From positions 1 through 64,000 of the forward strand of contig JBQTHP010000020.1 in NCBI GenBank assembly GCA_052389755.1: a stretch of 64,000 nt of DNA, given 5' to 3'. A model generated the notes under the pieces. The model saw only the letters and a program-made list of their open reading frames with translations, did not search any database and had not been told where the DNA came from. Each line of letters opens with the position of its first letter. Within the stretch, counting starts at the first letter, position 1. The DNA is from JBQTHP01 sp052389755. GTDB lineage: Bacteria > Pseudomonadota > Gammaproteobacteria > Steroidobacterales > Steroidobacteraceae. Positions 36,341 to 44,470 of the stretch are shown here, in pieces. A program made the translations under genes and the position numbers.

Positions 36341-36790
36341 CTATTCCTCGGCGACGATCGTCACCGGCAGAGCGACGTCGATGTCGGCATGCAGGTGCAG
36401 GCCGACGACGTGCTCGCCGACCATTCGCAGCGGTCCCGTCGGCAGGCGAACCTCGCTGCGCGCGACGTTGAAACCCTCGCGCGAGCAGGCCTCGGCGATG
36501 TCGGCGGTGCCGACCGAACCGAACAGCTTGCCCTCCGCGCCCGCCTTGGCGGTGATGCGAAGGCGAAAGTCCTTCATCGCCGCCGCTCGTTCTTCTGCTG
36601 AAGAGAGCTGCTCGCGCGCGAGCTTCTCGAGCTCCGTACGGCGAGCTTCGAACTTCGCGATGTTGTCGGGCGTCGCGACCGTGGCCTTGCCCTGGGGCAG
36701 GAGGAAGTTGCGACCAAAGCCGCTCTTTACCTTCACGCGGTCGCCGATGTTGCCGAGGTTGGCGACCTTCTGCAGAAGAATGACTTGCAT
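36341..36790 (-). CDS. rplI: 50S ribosomal protein L9
   Basis: A 149-residue L9: MQVILLQKVANLGNIGDRVK and the GFGRNFLLPQGKATVAT hinge that leads into the long connecting helix, then the C-terminal domain with RITAKAGAEGKLFGSVGTAD. Standard place between rpsR and dnaB. It starts 6 nt after rpsR. Confidence 0.98.
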   Translation of the reverse strand: MQVILLQKVANLGNIGDRVKVKSGFGRNFLLPQGKATVATPDNIAKFEARRTELEKLAREQLSSAEERAAAMKDFRLRITAKAGAEGKLFGSVGTADIAEACSREGFNVARSEVRLPTGPLRMVGEHVVGLHLHADIDVALPVTIVAEE

Positions 36791-36796
36791 GGCGGC

Positions 36797-37021
36797 TCAG
36801 TGCTGATCGGTGTAGGGCAGCAGCGCCAGGAAGCGCGCGCGCTTGATCGCGACGGCGAGCTGACGCTGATAGAACGACTTCGTGCCCGTGATGCGGCTTG
36901 GAACGATCTTGCCCGTTTCGCTGACGTAGGCCTTGAGCGTGGCGAGGTCCTTGTAGTCGATGGACTTCACGCCCTCGGCGGTGAAACGGCAGAACTTCTT
37001 GCGTCGGGAAAAACGGCTCAT
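36797..37021 (-). CDS. rpsR: 30S ribosomal protein S18
   Basis: A 74-residue S18: [20 protein letters not shown], then [20 protein letters not shown] and [21 protein letters not shown]18 pairs with S6 in the 30S platform, and the S6:S18 dimer can also bind the operon leader. An 80 nt spacer separates it from rpsF. Confidence 0.98.
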   Translation of the reverse strand: MSRFSRRKKFCRFTAEGVKSIDYKDLATLKAYVSETGKIVPSRITGTKSFYQRQLAVAIKRARFLALLPYTDQH

Positions 37022-37100
37022 GACTTCTCGTCCTTATATCTGTTCCAGTGTCGCGCTGCCATACGCGCACGCGTCGGCTTTGCGGACATTCGCTTCTCCG

Positions 37101-37517
37101 TCAGACCTTCTCGCCGACGGGTTCGTCATCCTCGACCTCGAGCAGCGGCGACTCGTCGCGCCGGCGGTCCCGCCGCCCGCCGCCCTCGCCTTCCTCCTCT
37201 TCGGCCTTCGCCATCGGCGAAGGCTCGGTGACCGCCGAGTCCATCGCGACCACGAGGTGGCGCAGCACCGCGTCGCTGAAGCGGAACGCGCCCGTGAGCT
37301 CGTTCAGCGTCTTCGCATCGCACTCGATGTTCATGAGCACGTAGTGCGCCTTGTGGACCTTGGCGATGGGGAACGTGAGCTGGCGCCGGCCCCAGTCCTC
37401 GATGCGATGGATATGCCCGCTGCCGGCGCCGATCATGCCCTTGTAGCGGTCGATCATCGCCGGCACTTGCTCGCTCTGATCCGGATGGACCAGAAATACG
37501 ATCTCGTAATGCCTCAT
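37101..37517 (-). CDS. rpsF: 30S ribosomal protein S6
   Basis: A 138-residue S6: [20 protein letters not shown], then [20 protein letters not shown] and [18 protein letters not shown]. The C-terminal 40 residues form an acidic and Arg-rich tail ([19 protein letters not shown]), longer than average but typical of proteobacterial S6. The Shine-Dalgarno AAGGAGG precedes the ATG. First gene of rpsF-rpsR-rplI-dnaB-alr. Confidence 0.97.
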   Translation of the reverse strand: MRHYEIVFLVHPDQSEQVPAMIDRYKGMIGAGSGHIHRIEDWGRRQLTFPIAKVHKAHYVLMNIECDAKTLNELTGAFRFSDAVLRHLVVAMDSAVTEPSPMAKAEEEEGEGGGRRDRRRDESPLLEVEDDEPVGEKV

Positions 37518-37580
37518 GTGTCCTCCTTACGGATTGAAGCCGCCCGCTGCGAGGCTTTGCGTCGGTGCGGCAAGGAGACC

Positions 37581-37614
37581 CGGTCCGCGCGGACCGGCCC
37601 CTCGTGAGAGGGGC
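37581..37614 (-). promoter_or_regulatory. rpsF 5' leader hairpins (candidate S6:S18 autoregulatory RNA)
   Basis: The 159 nt between rlmB and rpsF contains two abutting hairpins: arms CGGTCCGC/GCGGACCG (37581-37596) and CCCCTC/GAGGGG with a GTGA/TCAC loop (37598-37613). They lie about 65-100 nt upstream of the rpsF start on its transcript. Many bacteria have an S6:S18-binding leader here, with a structured stem and a CCG element. The stems are seen; the assignment to that leader class is inferred. There is no U-run, so a simple terminator is less likely. Confidence 0.4.
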
Positions 37615-37676
37615 GCGCATGGTAATCGACGGGGCGCCGGCCCGCAAGCCGCCTTCCGGGACTTTACGTTGAAAGG

Positions 37677-38426
37677 TCAGGTACTTGCGGGCGTTCTCTG
37701 CCGCAGAGCTTCATACAAGAGCATGCCCGCGGCGACGGACACGTTGAGACTTTCGATGGACCCGAGCTGCGGCAGGCGCACGATGGCATCGCAGGTTTCG
37801 CGGGTGAGGCGACGCAGGCCGGACTCTTCCGCGCCCAGGACGAGCGCGAGCGGGCCGCGCAGGTCGAGCTCCTGCGCAAGCTTCGGCGCCTCGGCATCGG
37901 CGCCGACGATCCAGATCCCGGCATCCTTCAGGAGCTTCAACGATCGCACGAGGTTCGTAACGGCCACGACCGGCGTCGTCTCCGCCGCGCCCGCCGCGAC
38001 TTTGCGCACGGTCGGGGTGAGCTGCGCGGCACGATCTTTCGGGACGATGACCGCAAGCGCGCCGCACGCATCGGCCGTGCGCAGGCACGCGCCGAGATTG
38101 TGCGGATCCTGCACGCCGTCGAGCGCGAGCAGCAGCGGTGCCGTTACTCGTGTGAGCGCGTCGAGCAGATCATCTTCGGTCCACGGCGGCAGCGGCCGCA
38201 CGTCCGCGACGACGCCCTGGTGCGCAACGTCTCCGAGCAGGCGCTTGAGTGCGCGAGGATCCACGCGCTGCACGCTCACGCCGTGCTGGCGCGCGAGCTC
38301 CTCGATGCGACGCACGCGCGGGTCATCGCGCGACTCGGCGAGGCGCACCGCGACGATGCGATCGGGACGGCGCGCGAGCAGCGCCTGCACGGCGTGCAGT
38401 CCGTAGACCGACTGCACACTACTCAT
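37677..38426 (-). CDS. rlmB: 23S rRNA (guanosine-2'-O-)-methyltransferase RlmB
   Basis: A 249-residue SpoU-family SPOUT methyltransferase modifying Gm2251 of 23S rRNA. The N-terminal substrate-binding part begins SSVQSVYGLHAVQALLARRP. The catalytic domain has LLLALDGVQDPHNLGACLRT, LALVLGAEESGLRRLTRETC and IVRLPQLGSIESLNVSVAAG. The ATG at 38426 overlaps the rnr stop by 8 nt. The rnr-rlmB order is standard. Confidence 0.97.
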   Translation of the reverse strand: MSSVQSVYGLHAVQALLARRPDRIVAVRLAESRDDPRVRRIEELARQHGVSVQRVDPRALKRLLGDVAHQGVVADVRPLPPWTEDDLLDALTRVTAPLLLALDGVQDPHNLGACLRTADACGALAVIVPKDRAAQLTPTVRKVAAGAAETTPVVAVTNLVRSLKLLKDAGIWIVGADAEAPKLAQELDLRGPLALVLGAEESGLRRLTRETCDAIVRLPQLGSIESLNVSVAAGMLLYEALRQRTPAST

Positions 38427-40464
38427 CCGGCGCGAGCTCGAGGTCGACGAGACCCTCGACCGGATTTGCATTGGTGACGACGACGCGCACGTGGGCGCCG
38501 GTGCGCAAACGTCGCCCGCGGTGAAGCCCGCGCCAACCGTGTGCGTCGTCCTCCATGACGTAGTCGTCGTCGCGCAGCGCGCTCGTGTGCAGGAGCCCGT
38601 CCACGCCCACTTCGAGGATCTGCACGAAGCATCCGAATTCGACGACCGTGGTGATGAGGCCCTTGAAGGTCTGGCCGATGCGCTCGCGCAGGTAGGCACA
38701 CTTCAGGAAAGTGGAGACGAAGCGGTCGGCTTCGTCCGCGCGCTTCTCGAGCTTCGACAGACTCTCGCCGAGCACACCGAGTTGCCCGACCTCGTACCGG
38801 GCGCCCGATGCATCGGCGGACGAGAGCTGCGCCTTCAGCGTGCGATGCACGATCAGATCCGGATAGCGACGGATGGGCGATGTGAAGTGCGCGTACTGCG
38901 TCAGTGCCAGCCCGAAGTGGCCGATGTTCGCCGGCTGGTACACGGCCTGCGGCATGGCCCGCACGACCAGCGATTCGATGAACGGTCGCTCGTCCGAATC
39001 GCCGAGCCGGCGCGTGATCGCCTGCAGGTCGCGCGGCGCGACCTCCTCCGGAATGCGAGCCTCGATCCCGAGTGCGCGCAGGGCAGCGGTAAGCTTGCCG
39101 AGCTTTTCTTCCTCCGGCTTGCCGTGCACGCGGTACAAGGACGCCGTGCGCGTGCGCTCGAGCTCGCGCGCGACCGCGACGTTCGCGAGGATCATGCATT
39201 CCTCGATGAGCCGATGCGCATCATTGCGGGCGCGCAGCTCGATGCCGCGCACCGCGTGACCGCCGGAGTCGATGAGGAACTCCGCCTCCGCCGCATCGAA
39301 ATCGAGAGCACCGCGACGCGCGCGGGCTTTCTGCAGCGCGAGGAACACATCGACGAGCGGCAGCAGCTTCTCGACCGGTACCCCGAGCTCGTCGCGCGCC
39401 CTTGGACGGCCCTCGAACAGCGCCGCATGCGCTTTCGTGTAGGTGAGGCGGGCCGCCGAGCGCATCACCGCCGGGTAGAAGCGCGCGGACTTCAGTGCAC
39501 CCTGCGCCGACACGGTCATGTCCGCCGCGAAGCACAGACGATCGACCTTGGGAGCGAGCGAGCAGAGATGGTCCGAGAGCGTCGTCGGCAGCATGGGCAA
39601 CACGCGCGTCGGAAAGTACACGGACGTGCCCCGCTCGAGCGCCGCGGTATCGATCGTCGTACCGGGACGCACGTAATGGCTCACGTCCGCGATCGCGACG
39701 ATGAGCCGGAAACCGTTGTGGTCTCTTTCGGCATACACGGCGTCGTCGAAATCGCGCGCATCGTCGCCGTCGATCGTGACGAGCGGCAGATGGCGCAGAT
39801 CGACGCGCGTCGCCGCTTCGCGCGCATCGACGCTGTCGCCGAACGCCCTGGCTTCGCGCAGTGCCGCCGCAGGAAACTCGTGCGGCAGATCGAAGCGCGC
39901 GATCGCCGCTTCGGTCGCAAGCTCGACCGGACGATCCGGATCGAGACGCTTCTCGATGCGCGCCTGCGCGACGCTCGCGGAACCGGCGTGCCGCACGATC
40001 CGGGCGATGACCCAGTCCCCGTGGCGCGCACCGTTCAGATCCTCGGGCGATACCGCGCAGCGAAGCTGCACGCGCCGGTCGACCGCGCTCACCCATGCGC
40101 CGCTTCGGCCGAGCATCTCGAGCGTGCCGAGGAATGCGCTGATGCCCCGGCCGGTGACCTCACGCACCTCGCCGATCCAGCGGTCGCGATCGTCGCGACC
40201 GAGCGCGACGCGCACGCGGTCGCCGTGCATGAGCCCGCGCATCTCGGGCGGCGGCAGGAAGACGCTGTCCTTCAGGCCTTCGACGCGGACGAAGCCGTAG
40301 CCGGCGCGATGCGCGCTCACCGTGCCCTCGACCACGCGGCCGGGAGCGGCGGATCCGCTGCCGCCCGAGGCGGCTTTGCGGGCGGGCGGGCCGCCCTTGT
40401 GACGGTCACTACCGCCACGCCGATCGCGGCGACCCAGATGGCCGCGACTTCTCTTAGCCTTCAA
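38419..40464 (-). CDS. rnr: Ribonuclease R
   Basis: About 681 residues of the RNase II/R 3'-5' exoribonuclease family. A basic N-terminal region is followed by cold-shock domains (GTVSAHRAGYGFVRVEGLKD), the RNB catalytic domain with LVTIDGDDARDFDDAVYAER supplying the metal-binding aspartates, and a C-terminal S1 domain (IGQTFKGLITTVVEFGCFVQ). I choose a TTG start at 40464 because it has GGAG at 8 nt spacing; an upstream in-frame start would run into the divergent tRNA gene. It is slightly shorter than E. coli RNase R and lacks most of its Lys-rich C-terminal tail. Confidence 0.95.
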   Translation of the reverse strand: MKAKRSRGHLGRRDRRGGSDRHKGGPPARKAASGGSGSAAPGRVVEGTVSAHRAGYGFVRVEGLKDSVFLPPPEMRGLMHGDRVRVALGRDDRDRWIGEVREVTGRGISAFLGTLEMLGRSGAWVSAVDRRVQLRCAVSPEDLNGARHGDWVIARIVRHAGSASVAQARIEKRLDPDRPVELATEAAIARFDLPHEFPAAALREARAFGDSVDAREAATRVDLRHLPLVTIDGDDARDFDDAVYAERDHNGFRLIVAIADVSHYVRPGTTIDTAALERGTSVYFPTRVLPMLPTTLSDHLCSLAPKVDRLCFAADMTVSAQGALKSARFYPAVMRSAARLTYTKAHAALFEGRPRARDELGVPVEKLLPLVDVFLALQKARARRGALDFDAAEAEFLIDSGGHAVRGIELRARNDAHRLIEECMILANVAVARELERTRTASLYRVHGKPEEEKLGKLTAALRALGIEARIPEEVAPRDLQAITRRLGDSDERPFIESLVVRAMPQAVYQPANIGHFGLALTQYAHFTSPIRRYPDLIVHRTLKAQLSSADASGARYEVGQLGVLGESLSKLEKRADEADRFVSTFLKCAYLRERIGQTFKGLITTVVEFGCFVQILEVGVDGLLHTSALRDDDYVMEDDAHGWRGLHRGRRLRTGAHVRVVVTNANPVEGLVDLELAPDE

Positions 40465-40541
40465 ATTGACAACTCCCGACGCCGATGCGTAGAGTTCGCC
40501 GCTCTTTCGGGGCGGCCCCGCCTCGACGCTTTCCGAGCCTT

Positions 40542-40627
<86 letters not shown>

Positions 40628-40765
40628 GTCAAGCTTCCCAAGGCGTAACACGCCGTCCCACCGCGCTCGCATCCTACTGTCTTCTCCTGCATTTTGCGGG
40701 TAACGGTGTACCAAGCCGTCGCACTGCTGCGCACCGCAGCACGCCTTGCGTGCGAGCAAACGATC

Positions 40766-41209
40766 TCAGATCGTCGCGGATACACGCTCGACAATAGCGG
40801 CGGCACGCGCAAGGACATCGAGTTCGTCGAAAGCGAGTGGCTGAAGCGCAGAAGCGAGACGCTCAACTCTGCGCCGCCGGCCTTCCTGCAACAACTTCGT
40901 GCCGCGTGCCGTCGCTTCCAGCCTGACGGCACGGGCATCTTCGGCATCAACGCGGCGTCTCACCAAGCCCGCAGCCTCCAATCCGGTAATGACTTTCGTC
41001 ATCGTTGGCGGCTTGACTTGCTCGATTCGCGCGAGTTCCGTCAGCCGCGTAGGACCCGCGAACACGAGAACCGATAGAGCCGACAGCCGCGCCGGCCCCA
41101 CGCCAGTGCGCTCGTCCTCTTTCCGGACACCTCGCAGGAGGTGGATGGCCGCGGAGTGCAGGGCGTCGGCGACCACGGTCCTCTGATTTGCACTTGTGCG
41201 TAACGCCAT
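40766..41209 (-). CDS. MarR-family transcriptional regulator
   Basis: A 147-residue winged-helix protein. The HTH is RLSALSVLVFAGPTRLTELARIEQVKPPTMTKVITGLEAAGLV (in part), followed by the wing with the family motif RRRVDAEDARAVRLEATARG. It is divergent from a VOC-family gene with a strong palindrome between them, so it probably represses itself and that neighbour until a small ligand binds. The 138 nt between this gene and the tRNA holds nothing recognisable. Confidence 0.88.
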   Translation of the reverse strand: MALRTSANQRTVVADALHSAAIHLLRGVRKEDERTGVGPARLSALSVLVFAGPTRLTELARIEQVKPPTMTKVITGLEAAGLVRRRVDAEDARAVRLEATARGTKLLQEGRRRRVERLASALQPLAFDELDVLARAAAIVERVSATI

Positions 41210-41227
41210 TCCGGCAGTATAACTTAT

Positions 41228-41250
41228 TTAGCCTAGGCTAACTATTAGCC
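41228..41250. promoter_or_regulatory. Candidate MarR operator in the marR-VOC intergenic region
   Basis: The perfect 14 bp palindrome TTAGCCTAGGCTAA (41228-41241) is followed at 41245-41250 by another TTAGCC half-site. The site lies 19 nt from the regulator start and 16-25 nt from the VOC start, where it would block both promoters. MarR-family sites of this form are common. Symmetry is seen; binding is inferred. Confidence 0.7.
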
Positions 41251-41265
41251 AGGCCGGAGGACGCT

Positions 41266-41649
41266 ATGACACCTGCAATCGGTCTCTCGCGCATCCATCA
41301 GATATCGATGCGTACGCATGACGTCGAGCGCGCGGTGCGTTTCTACCGCGACACTCTCGGGCTACCCTTTCTCTTTGCCGCTCCGCCCCGGTTGGCGTTC
41401 TTCGATTGCAACGGCGTGCGGCTCATGCTGTCCACTCCGGAGCCGGGGTTCGATCACCCGGGCTCTATCCTCTACTTCGCAGTGGAAGACATCCAAGCTA
41501 TGCACGACACCCTGAGATCACGCGGGGCCGCATTCCGAACGGAACCGCACAAGATCGCCACGCTGGCCGATCGAGAAGTATGGCTGGCGGACTTTGACGA
41601 TACTGAGGGCAACACGCTGGCGCTGATGTCCGAACCGAAACTGCCTTGA
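41266..41649 (+). CDS. VOC family (glyoxalase/bleomycin-resistance fold) protein
   Basis: A 127-residue vicinal-oxygen-chelate protein: ISMRTHDVERAVRFYRDTLG, then LMLSTPEPGFDHPGSILYF and EVWLADFDDTEGNTLALMSE, which has the second-half Asp/Glu metal-ligand region. A Shine-Dalgarno GGAGG precedes the ATG. The likely role is as a small metalloenzyme or binding protein for an electrophile or antibiotic, controlled by the divergent MarR regulator; the substrate is unknown. Confidence 0.88.
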   Translation: MTPAIGLSRIHQISMRTHDVERAVRFYRDTLGLPFLFAAPPRLAFFDCNGVRLMLSTPEPGFDHPGSILYFAVEDIQAMHDTLRSRGAAFRTEPHKIATLADREVWLADFDDTEGNTLALMSEPKLP

Positions 41650-41753
41650 TCATTCGCTGACGAGCGTAAGCTCGGAACCTCAGCGCATCCCAGGGCGTAT
41701 CACTCCGTAACCGAAAATAACGATCTCTCTTTTCGTGCGCCGGCCGCACTCTA

Positions 41754-42155
41754 CTACGGAGCTAGCAATTTCACGCGAGGCTCCAGTTCGGCGATGGCGA
41801 TGAAATCGCGATCCCTGTGCAGCAATGGCATGTCAGCGCGTGCCGCGTAGAGCGCGATGAGGCAGTCGTTTGCGCTCCGTGGCGTGACGCCTCGCCAACG
41901 GCAGCGCGCGTACAGATACGCGGCGTCACGGGCCAAGAACGTCGGATCAGGCTCCGCCAGCATCGGCAGCTCCCCCAATGTGCGGTCCCACTTGGTGAAT
42001 CGCTCCGGCGTGTCTGCCCCCTGAAGCACTTCCTGCAGGATCGGTGGCGCGATCCAGACGGGATCTCCACGCTCGAGCGCGACGACCAGGAAATCAGTTT
42101 CAGGAAAAGCATCCCCGCGCAGAAAGTCTACCCAGACCGACGAATCCACGAGCAC
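41754..42155 (-). CDS. vapC: VapC-type PIN-domain toxin
   Basis: A 133-residue PIN-domain ribonuclease. The N-terminal MLVDSSVWVDFLRG has the first catalytic Asp, an acidic Glu is in APPILQEVLQG, and the C-terminal acidic pair is in SANDCLIALYAARADMPLLH and RDRDFIAIAE. Such toxins cleave tRNA or rRNA. The antitoxin gene lies 9 nt upstream on the same strand. The length is typical. It is convergent with the VOC gene across about 100 nt with no feature I can name. Confidence 0.9.
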   Translation of the reverse strand: MLVDSSVWVDFLRGDAFPETDFLVVALERGDPVWIAPPILQEVLQGADTPERFTKWDRTLGELPMLAEPDPTFLARDAAYLYARCRWRGVTPRSANDCLIALYAARADMPLLHRDRDFIAIAELEPRVKLLAP

Positions 42156-42164
42156 GCGGGGGGA

Positions 42165-42419
42165 CTACGTGCGTTGCGGGTTGGCTGCCTTCGGATCGTA
42201 GCCCTGCGCGACACCTCCTGAACCACGCAGCGCCAGGACGCGCGAGTAGTCGCGGCTGCGCGCATAGTGCTCGAGGGCGACGTTGACGGCCTCGCGCGCG
42301 GTCTTCACACGCGCCAGACGCTTGACGCGTGCGACGAGCCTCGGGTCAAGAACGATGTTGGTGCGGCCGGACGAGGCCTTGCTCCCTCGCCTTTTCGCCG
42401 AGGCTGCTCTGGCTTTCAT
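42165..42419 (-). CDS. vapB: VapB-type antitoxin
   Basis: An 84-residue antitoxin partner for the PIN toxin. The region RTNIVLDPRLVARVKRLARV followed by KTAREAVNVALEHYARS is the ribbon-helix-helix-like DNA-binding part typical of VapB (strand then two helices). The C-terminal tail (GGVAQGYDPKAANPQRT) would wrap the toxin active site. I start at the ATG at 42419, since longer frames enter the operator palindrome. No Shine-Dalgarno is visible, suggesting a leaderless transcript. Confidence 0.87.
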   Translation of the reverse strand: MKARAASAKRRGSKASSGRTNIVLDPRLVARVKRLARVKTAREAVNVALEHYARSRDYSRVLALRGSGGVAQGYDPKAANPQRT

Positions 42420-42426
42420 GCTCGCA

Positions 42427-42449
42427 GCATACACATCTGATGTGTATGC
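42427..42449. promoter_or_regulatory. Perfect palindrome upstream of vapBC (autoregulatory operator)
   Basis: Two perfect 11 bp inverted arms, GCATACACATC and GATGTGTATGC, separated by a single T, end 7 nt before the vapB ATG. The right part read on the minus strand includes TATGCT, a plausible -10 placing transcription start at or near the ATG. VapBC complexes usually bind such palindromes to repress their own operon. Confidence 0.75.
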
Positions 42450-42506
42450 CGCCAGGGGACGTTGTCTTGGGCTGGGAATCAGGCCGCTTGGGCCGCTCGT
42501 CAAGCG

Positions 42507-43448
42507 TTACAACCGATCACCCGATTGGACCCGCCACGGCAACGTGGGCCAGCTTCGCACGACGGGTTCGTGTTCGGGCTGCGTCGCCATGGCCATCATG
42601 AAACCCGGGCGAACTTTCAGCCCGCAGTCCTGCAGAATGGACGCTGGAGCTGCTGCCGTGGAATACATGAAGAATCGCCGGCGCACCCGGCGCGCCCGTT
42701 CGACGACGGCAGCAATCGCCGCGCCCTGTTCCTGCGGGTCGCCATCGAGCCACTGTAGTCGATCGGTGTCATCGACACGTTCAATGATCGCCCGGCTCGT
42801 GTCACCCACGCGCACCAGCTCTACCGGATGCGGGCGGTCGACAAACTGCGAGCGCCACGCGTCGACGTCCGGATAGTGAAATCCGGCGACAGCGGTCGAA
42901 CATTGGAGTTGCAATGCGCCGTCTGCATAGTCTCGCCATTCACTGTGCGCGACGTCTGCAACGCTTGGTGCGACGGCCGTCGGTTCAGGTGGCGGGTCGT
43001 CGGAAATGATGTACGAGCTCGGGATTGCCGCTGCACCGACTCGCCGCAGTTCATGGCACGTCGCGTTGTCCGCCGTGACGAACGCCAGCAGCGCGCTGCG
43101 GCCGCGGGTCGCACAATGGTCAATCGCGTCTCTCCAGAGCCGGGAAAAACGGCCACGCCCACGCTCGCCGGGTGCGGTGCACGCGGCCACCATGATGCCG
43201 ACGCGGTGTATCGCCCCGTCCGGCGTCCGCAGCTGCCGATACGCGATACCGGCCGTCGCCACCGCTCGCCTGCCATCGATGAGCACCAGTCGATCCGGCG
43301 CCTCGCCATGAAACACGCGCTGCAGGTACCACTGATACATCGCTCCGTTCCAGCTCTCGCCAAAACAGCGCACCAGAAAATCGATGCCGATCTCCGCTTC
43401 CATGTCGCGCGGATTGACGAGCAACTTCAGCGCGCTGTCGTTCGGCAT
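42507..43448 (-). CDS. GNAT-family acetyltransferase-like protein (glycan operon, distal)
   Basis: A 313-residue protein. The first half has a GNAT acetyl-CoA binding region: HRVGIMVAACTAPGERGRGR with the Gln/Arg-x-x-Gly-x-Gly-type turn, preceded by LVLIDGRRAVATAGIAYRQL. The C-terminal half is a second alpha/beta region of unknown type (WRSQFVDRPHPVELVRVGDT, RRRFFMYSTAAAPASILQDC), so it may be a double-GNAT protein. It may N-acetylate a deacetylated or amino sugar; context with a polysaccharide deacetylase supports this. It overlaps the upstream deacetylase gene by 22 nt and is the last of nine same-strand genes. Confidence 0.75.
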   Translation of the reverse strand: MPNDSALKLLVNPRDMEAEIGIDFLVRCFGESWNGAMYQWYLQRVFHGEAPDRLVLIDGRRAVATAGIAYRQLRTPDGAIHRVGIMVAACTAPGERGRGRFSRLWRDAIDHCATRGRSALLAFVTADNATCHELRRVGAAAIPSSYIISDDPPPEPTAVAPSVADVAHSEWRDYADGALQLQCSTAVAGFHYPDVDAWRSQFVDRPHPVELVRVGDTSRAIIERVDDTDRLQWLDGDPQEQGAAIAAVVERARRVRRRFFMYSTAAAPASILQDCGLKVRPGFMMAMATQPEHEPVVRSWPTLPWRVQSGDRL

Positions 43449-44434
43449 CGGTCGGCTACCTCGGCGAGAGAGGTCCACCAGAGGCTCGCACCGTAGCGGC
43501 GCTCGAGCTCGCGGCACACCAGATCGAGGTAATTGCTGTACGCGTCGTCGAGGCCATCGACCATCGTGATACCACCTCCCGACTTGAAGATGTGCGCCTT
43601 GATCGAGAGCAGTCCCCCGGCGTCGATGATCTCGAATGCGCGTTCGATGGTCGATGTCGCCTGAAAGTTCGTGGTGATGTGCAGCAGCACACGCTCGTGT
43701 GGATGCCGGCCCATTTCGGGATCAGTGGACGGAAGGTTGATCCACGTGGGCGCGATGAGCGAAGCGCCCATCAGTCCACTCATCGCCGTCCGCGCCCCGA
43801 CACCGACGGCTGTGCGCACGTCGCGCGCCGAGCACAGGAAACGAAAGCCTGTGTCGCACAGTGCTTCGCACAATGCGGGCGGTGCGTTCCAGGCGGGTGC
43901 TTGAAAGCCGAACACATGCCGCAGCCCGGCTGCATCGAATATCCCGGTCGCCGCCTGTAGCAGCTCGCTGCATTCGCGGCGATTCTGCTGCTGAAACTCG
44001 ACGGCCATGCGTGCACCGCGATGCGCGTGAGTGAGGCCGTGGACGGCAATTTCGGTACGGCGCAGGCCGTTGAGATACGCGACGAATGCCGGAAAGCGAT
44101 CGACGCGAAAGTGTCCCTGGCGTCGTATTGGCGCCCAATGCACACGATCCCTGACCCGCGGGATCCGCGTCAGCCATTTTCGCGTCGGTACGAGGTGTTG
44201 CAACCGCCAATCGGGCGTCACGAACAGTGTGACACGCAGTTGCGGATGTCGATCGAGAAGCCGCTCGATGCGTCCGAGCGCACCACGCGCAAGGTCACCG
44301 CCTGCTTCGAATTCATCACGAGAGGTCGCCGGATGAACATCGTCGACACCAAAACACACCGCACCCTGCATTCCGGCAGGTAACCAATCGCGGCAGGGGA
44401 CCAACCGCTCCGCCAGCGTGTGTGCATCCGGCAA
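43427..44434 (-). CDS. Polysaccharide deacetylase-like protein (NodB fold)
   Basis: A 335-residue protein with deacetylase motifs: AVCFGVDDVHPAT has the catalytic/metal Asp pair, IAVHGLTHAHRGARM has the His-x(3)-His zinc motif, and VFGFQAPAWNAPP corresponds to the RxPY/W motif with Gln replacing Arg. No signal peptide is seen, so it should act in the cytoplasm, as in lipid-linked sugar deacetylases or WbmS-like enzymes, rather than on exported polymer. A TTG start at 44434 has GGAG upstream. It is 36 nt from the GGDEF-EAL gene and overlaps the GNAT gene. Confidence 0.8.
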   Translation of the reverse strand: MPDAHTLAERLVPCRDWLPAGMQGAVCFGVDDVHPATSRDEFEAGGDLARGALGRIERLLDRHPQLRVTLFVTPDWRLQHLVPTRKWLTRIPRVRDRVHWAPIRRQGHFRVDRFPAFVAYLNGLRRTEIAVHGLTHAHRGARMAVEFQQQNRRECSELLQAATGIFDAAGLRHVFGFQAPAWNAPPALCEALCDTGFRFLCSARDVRTAVGVGARTAMSGLMGASLIAPTWINLPSTDPEMGRHPHERVLLHITTNFQATSTIERAFEIIDAGGLLSIKAHIFKSGGGITMVDGLDDAYSNYLDLVCRELERRYGASLWWTSLAEVADRCRTTAR

Positions 44435-44470
44435 TCGGGCGCTCCGCGATCGGCCGCTTGCTGTGTTGAT

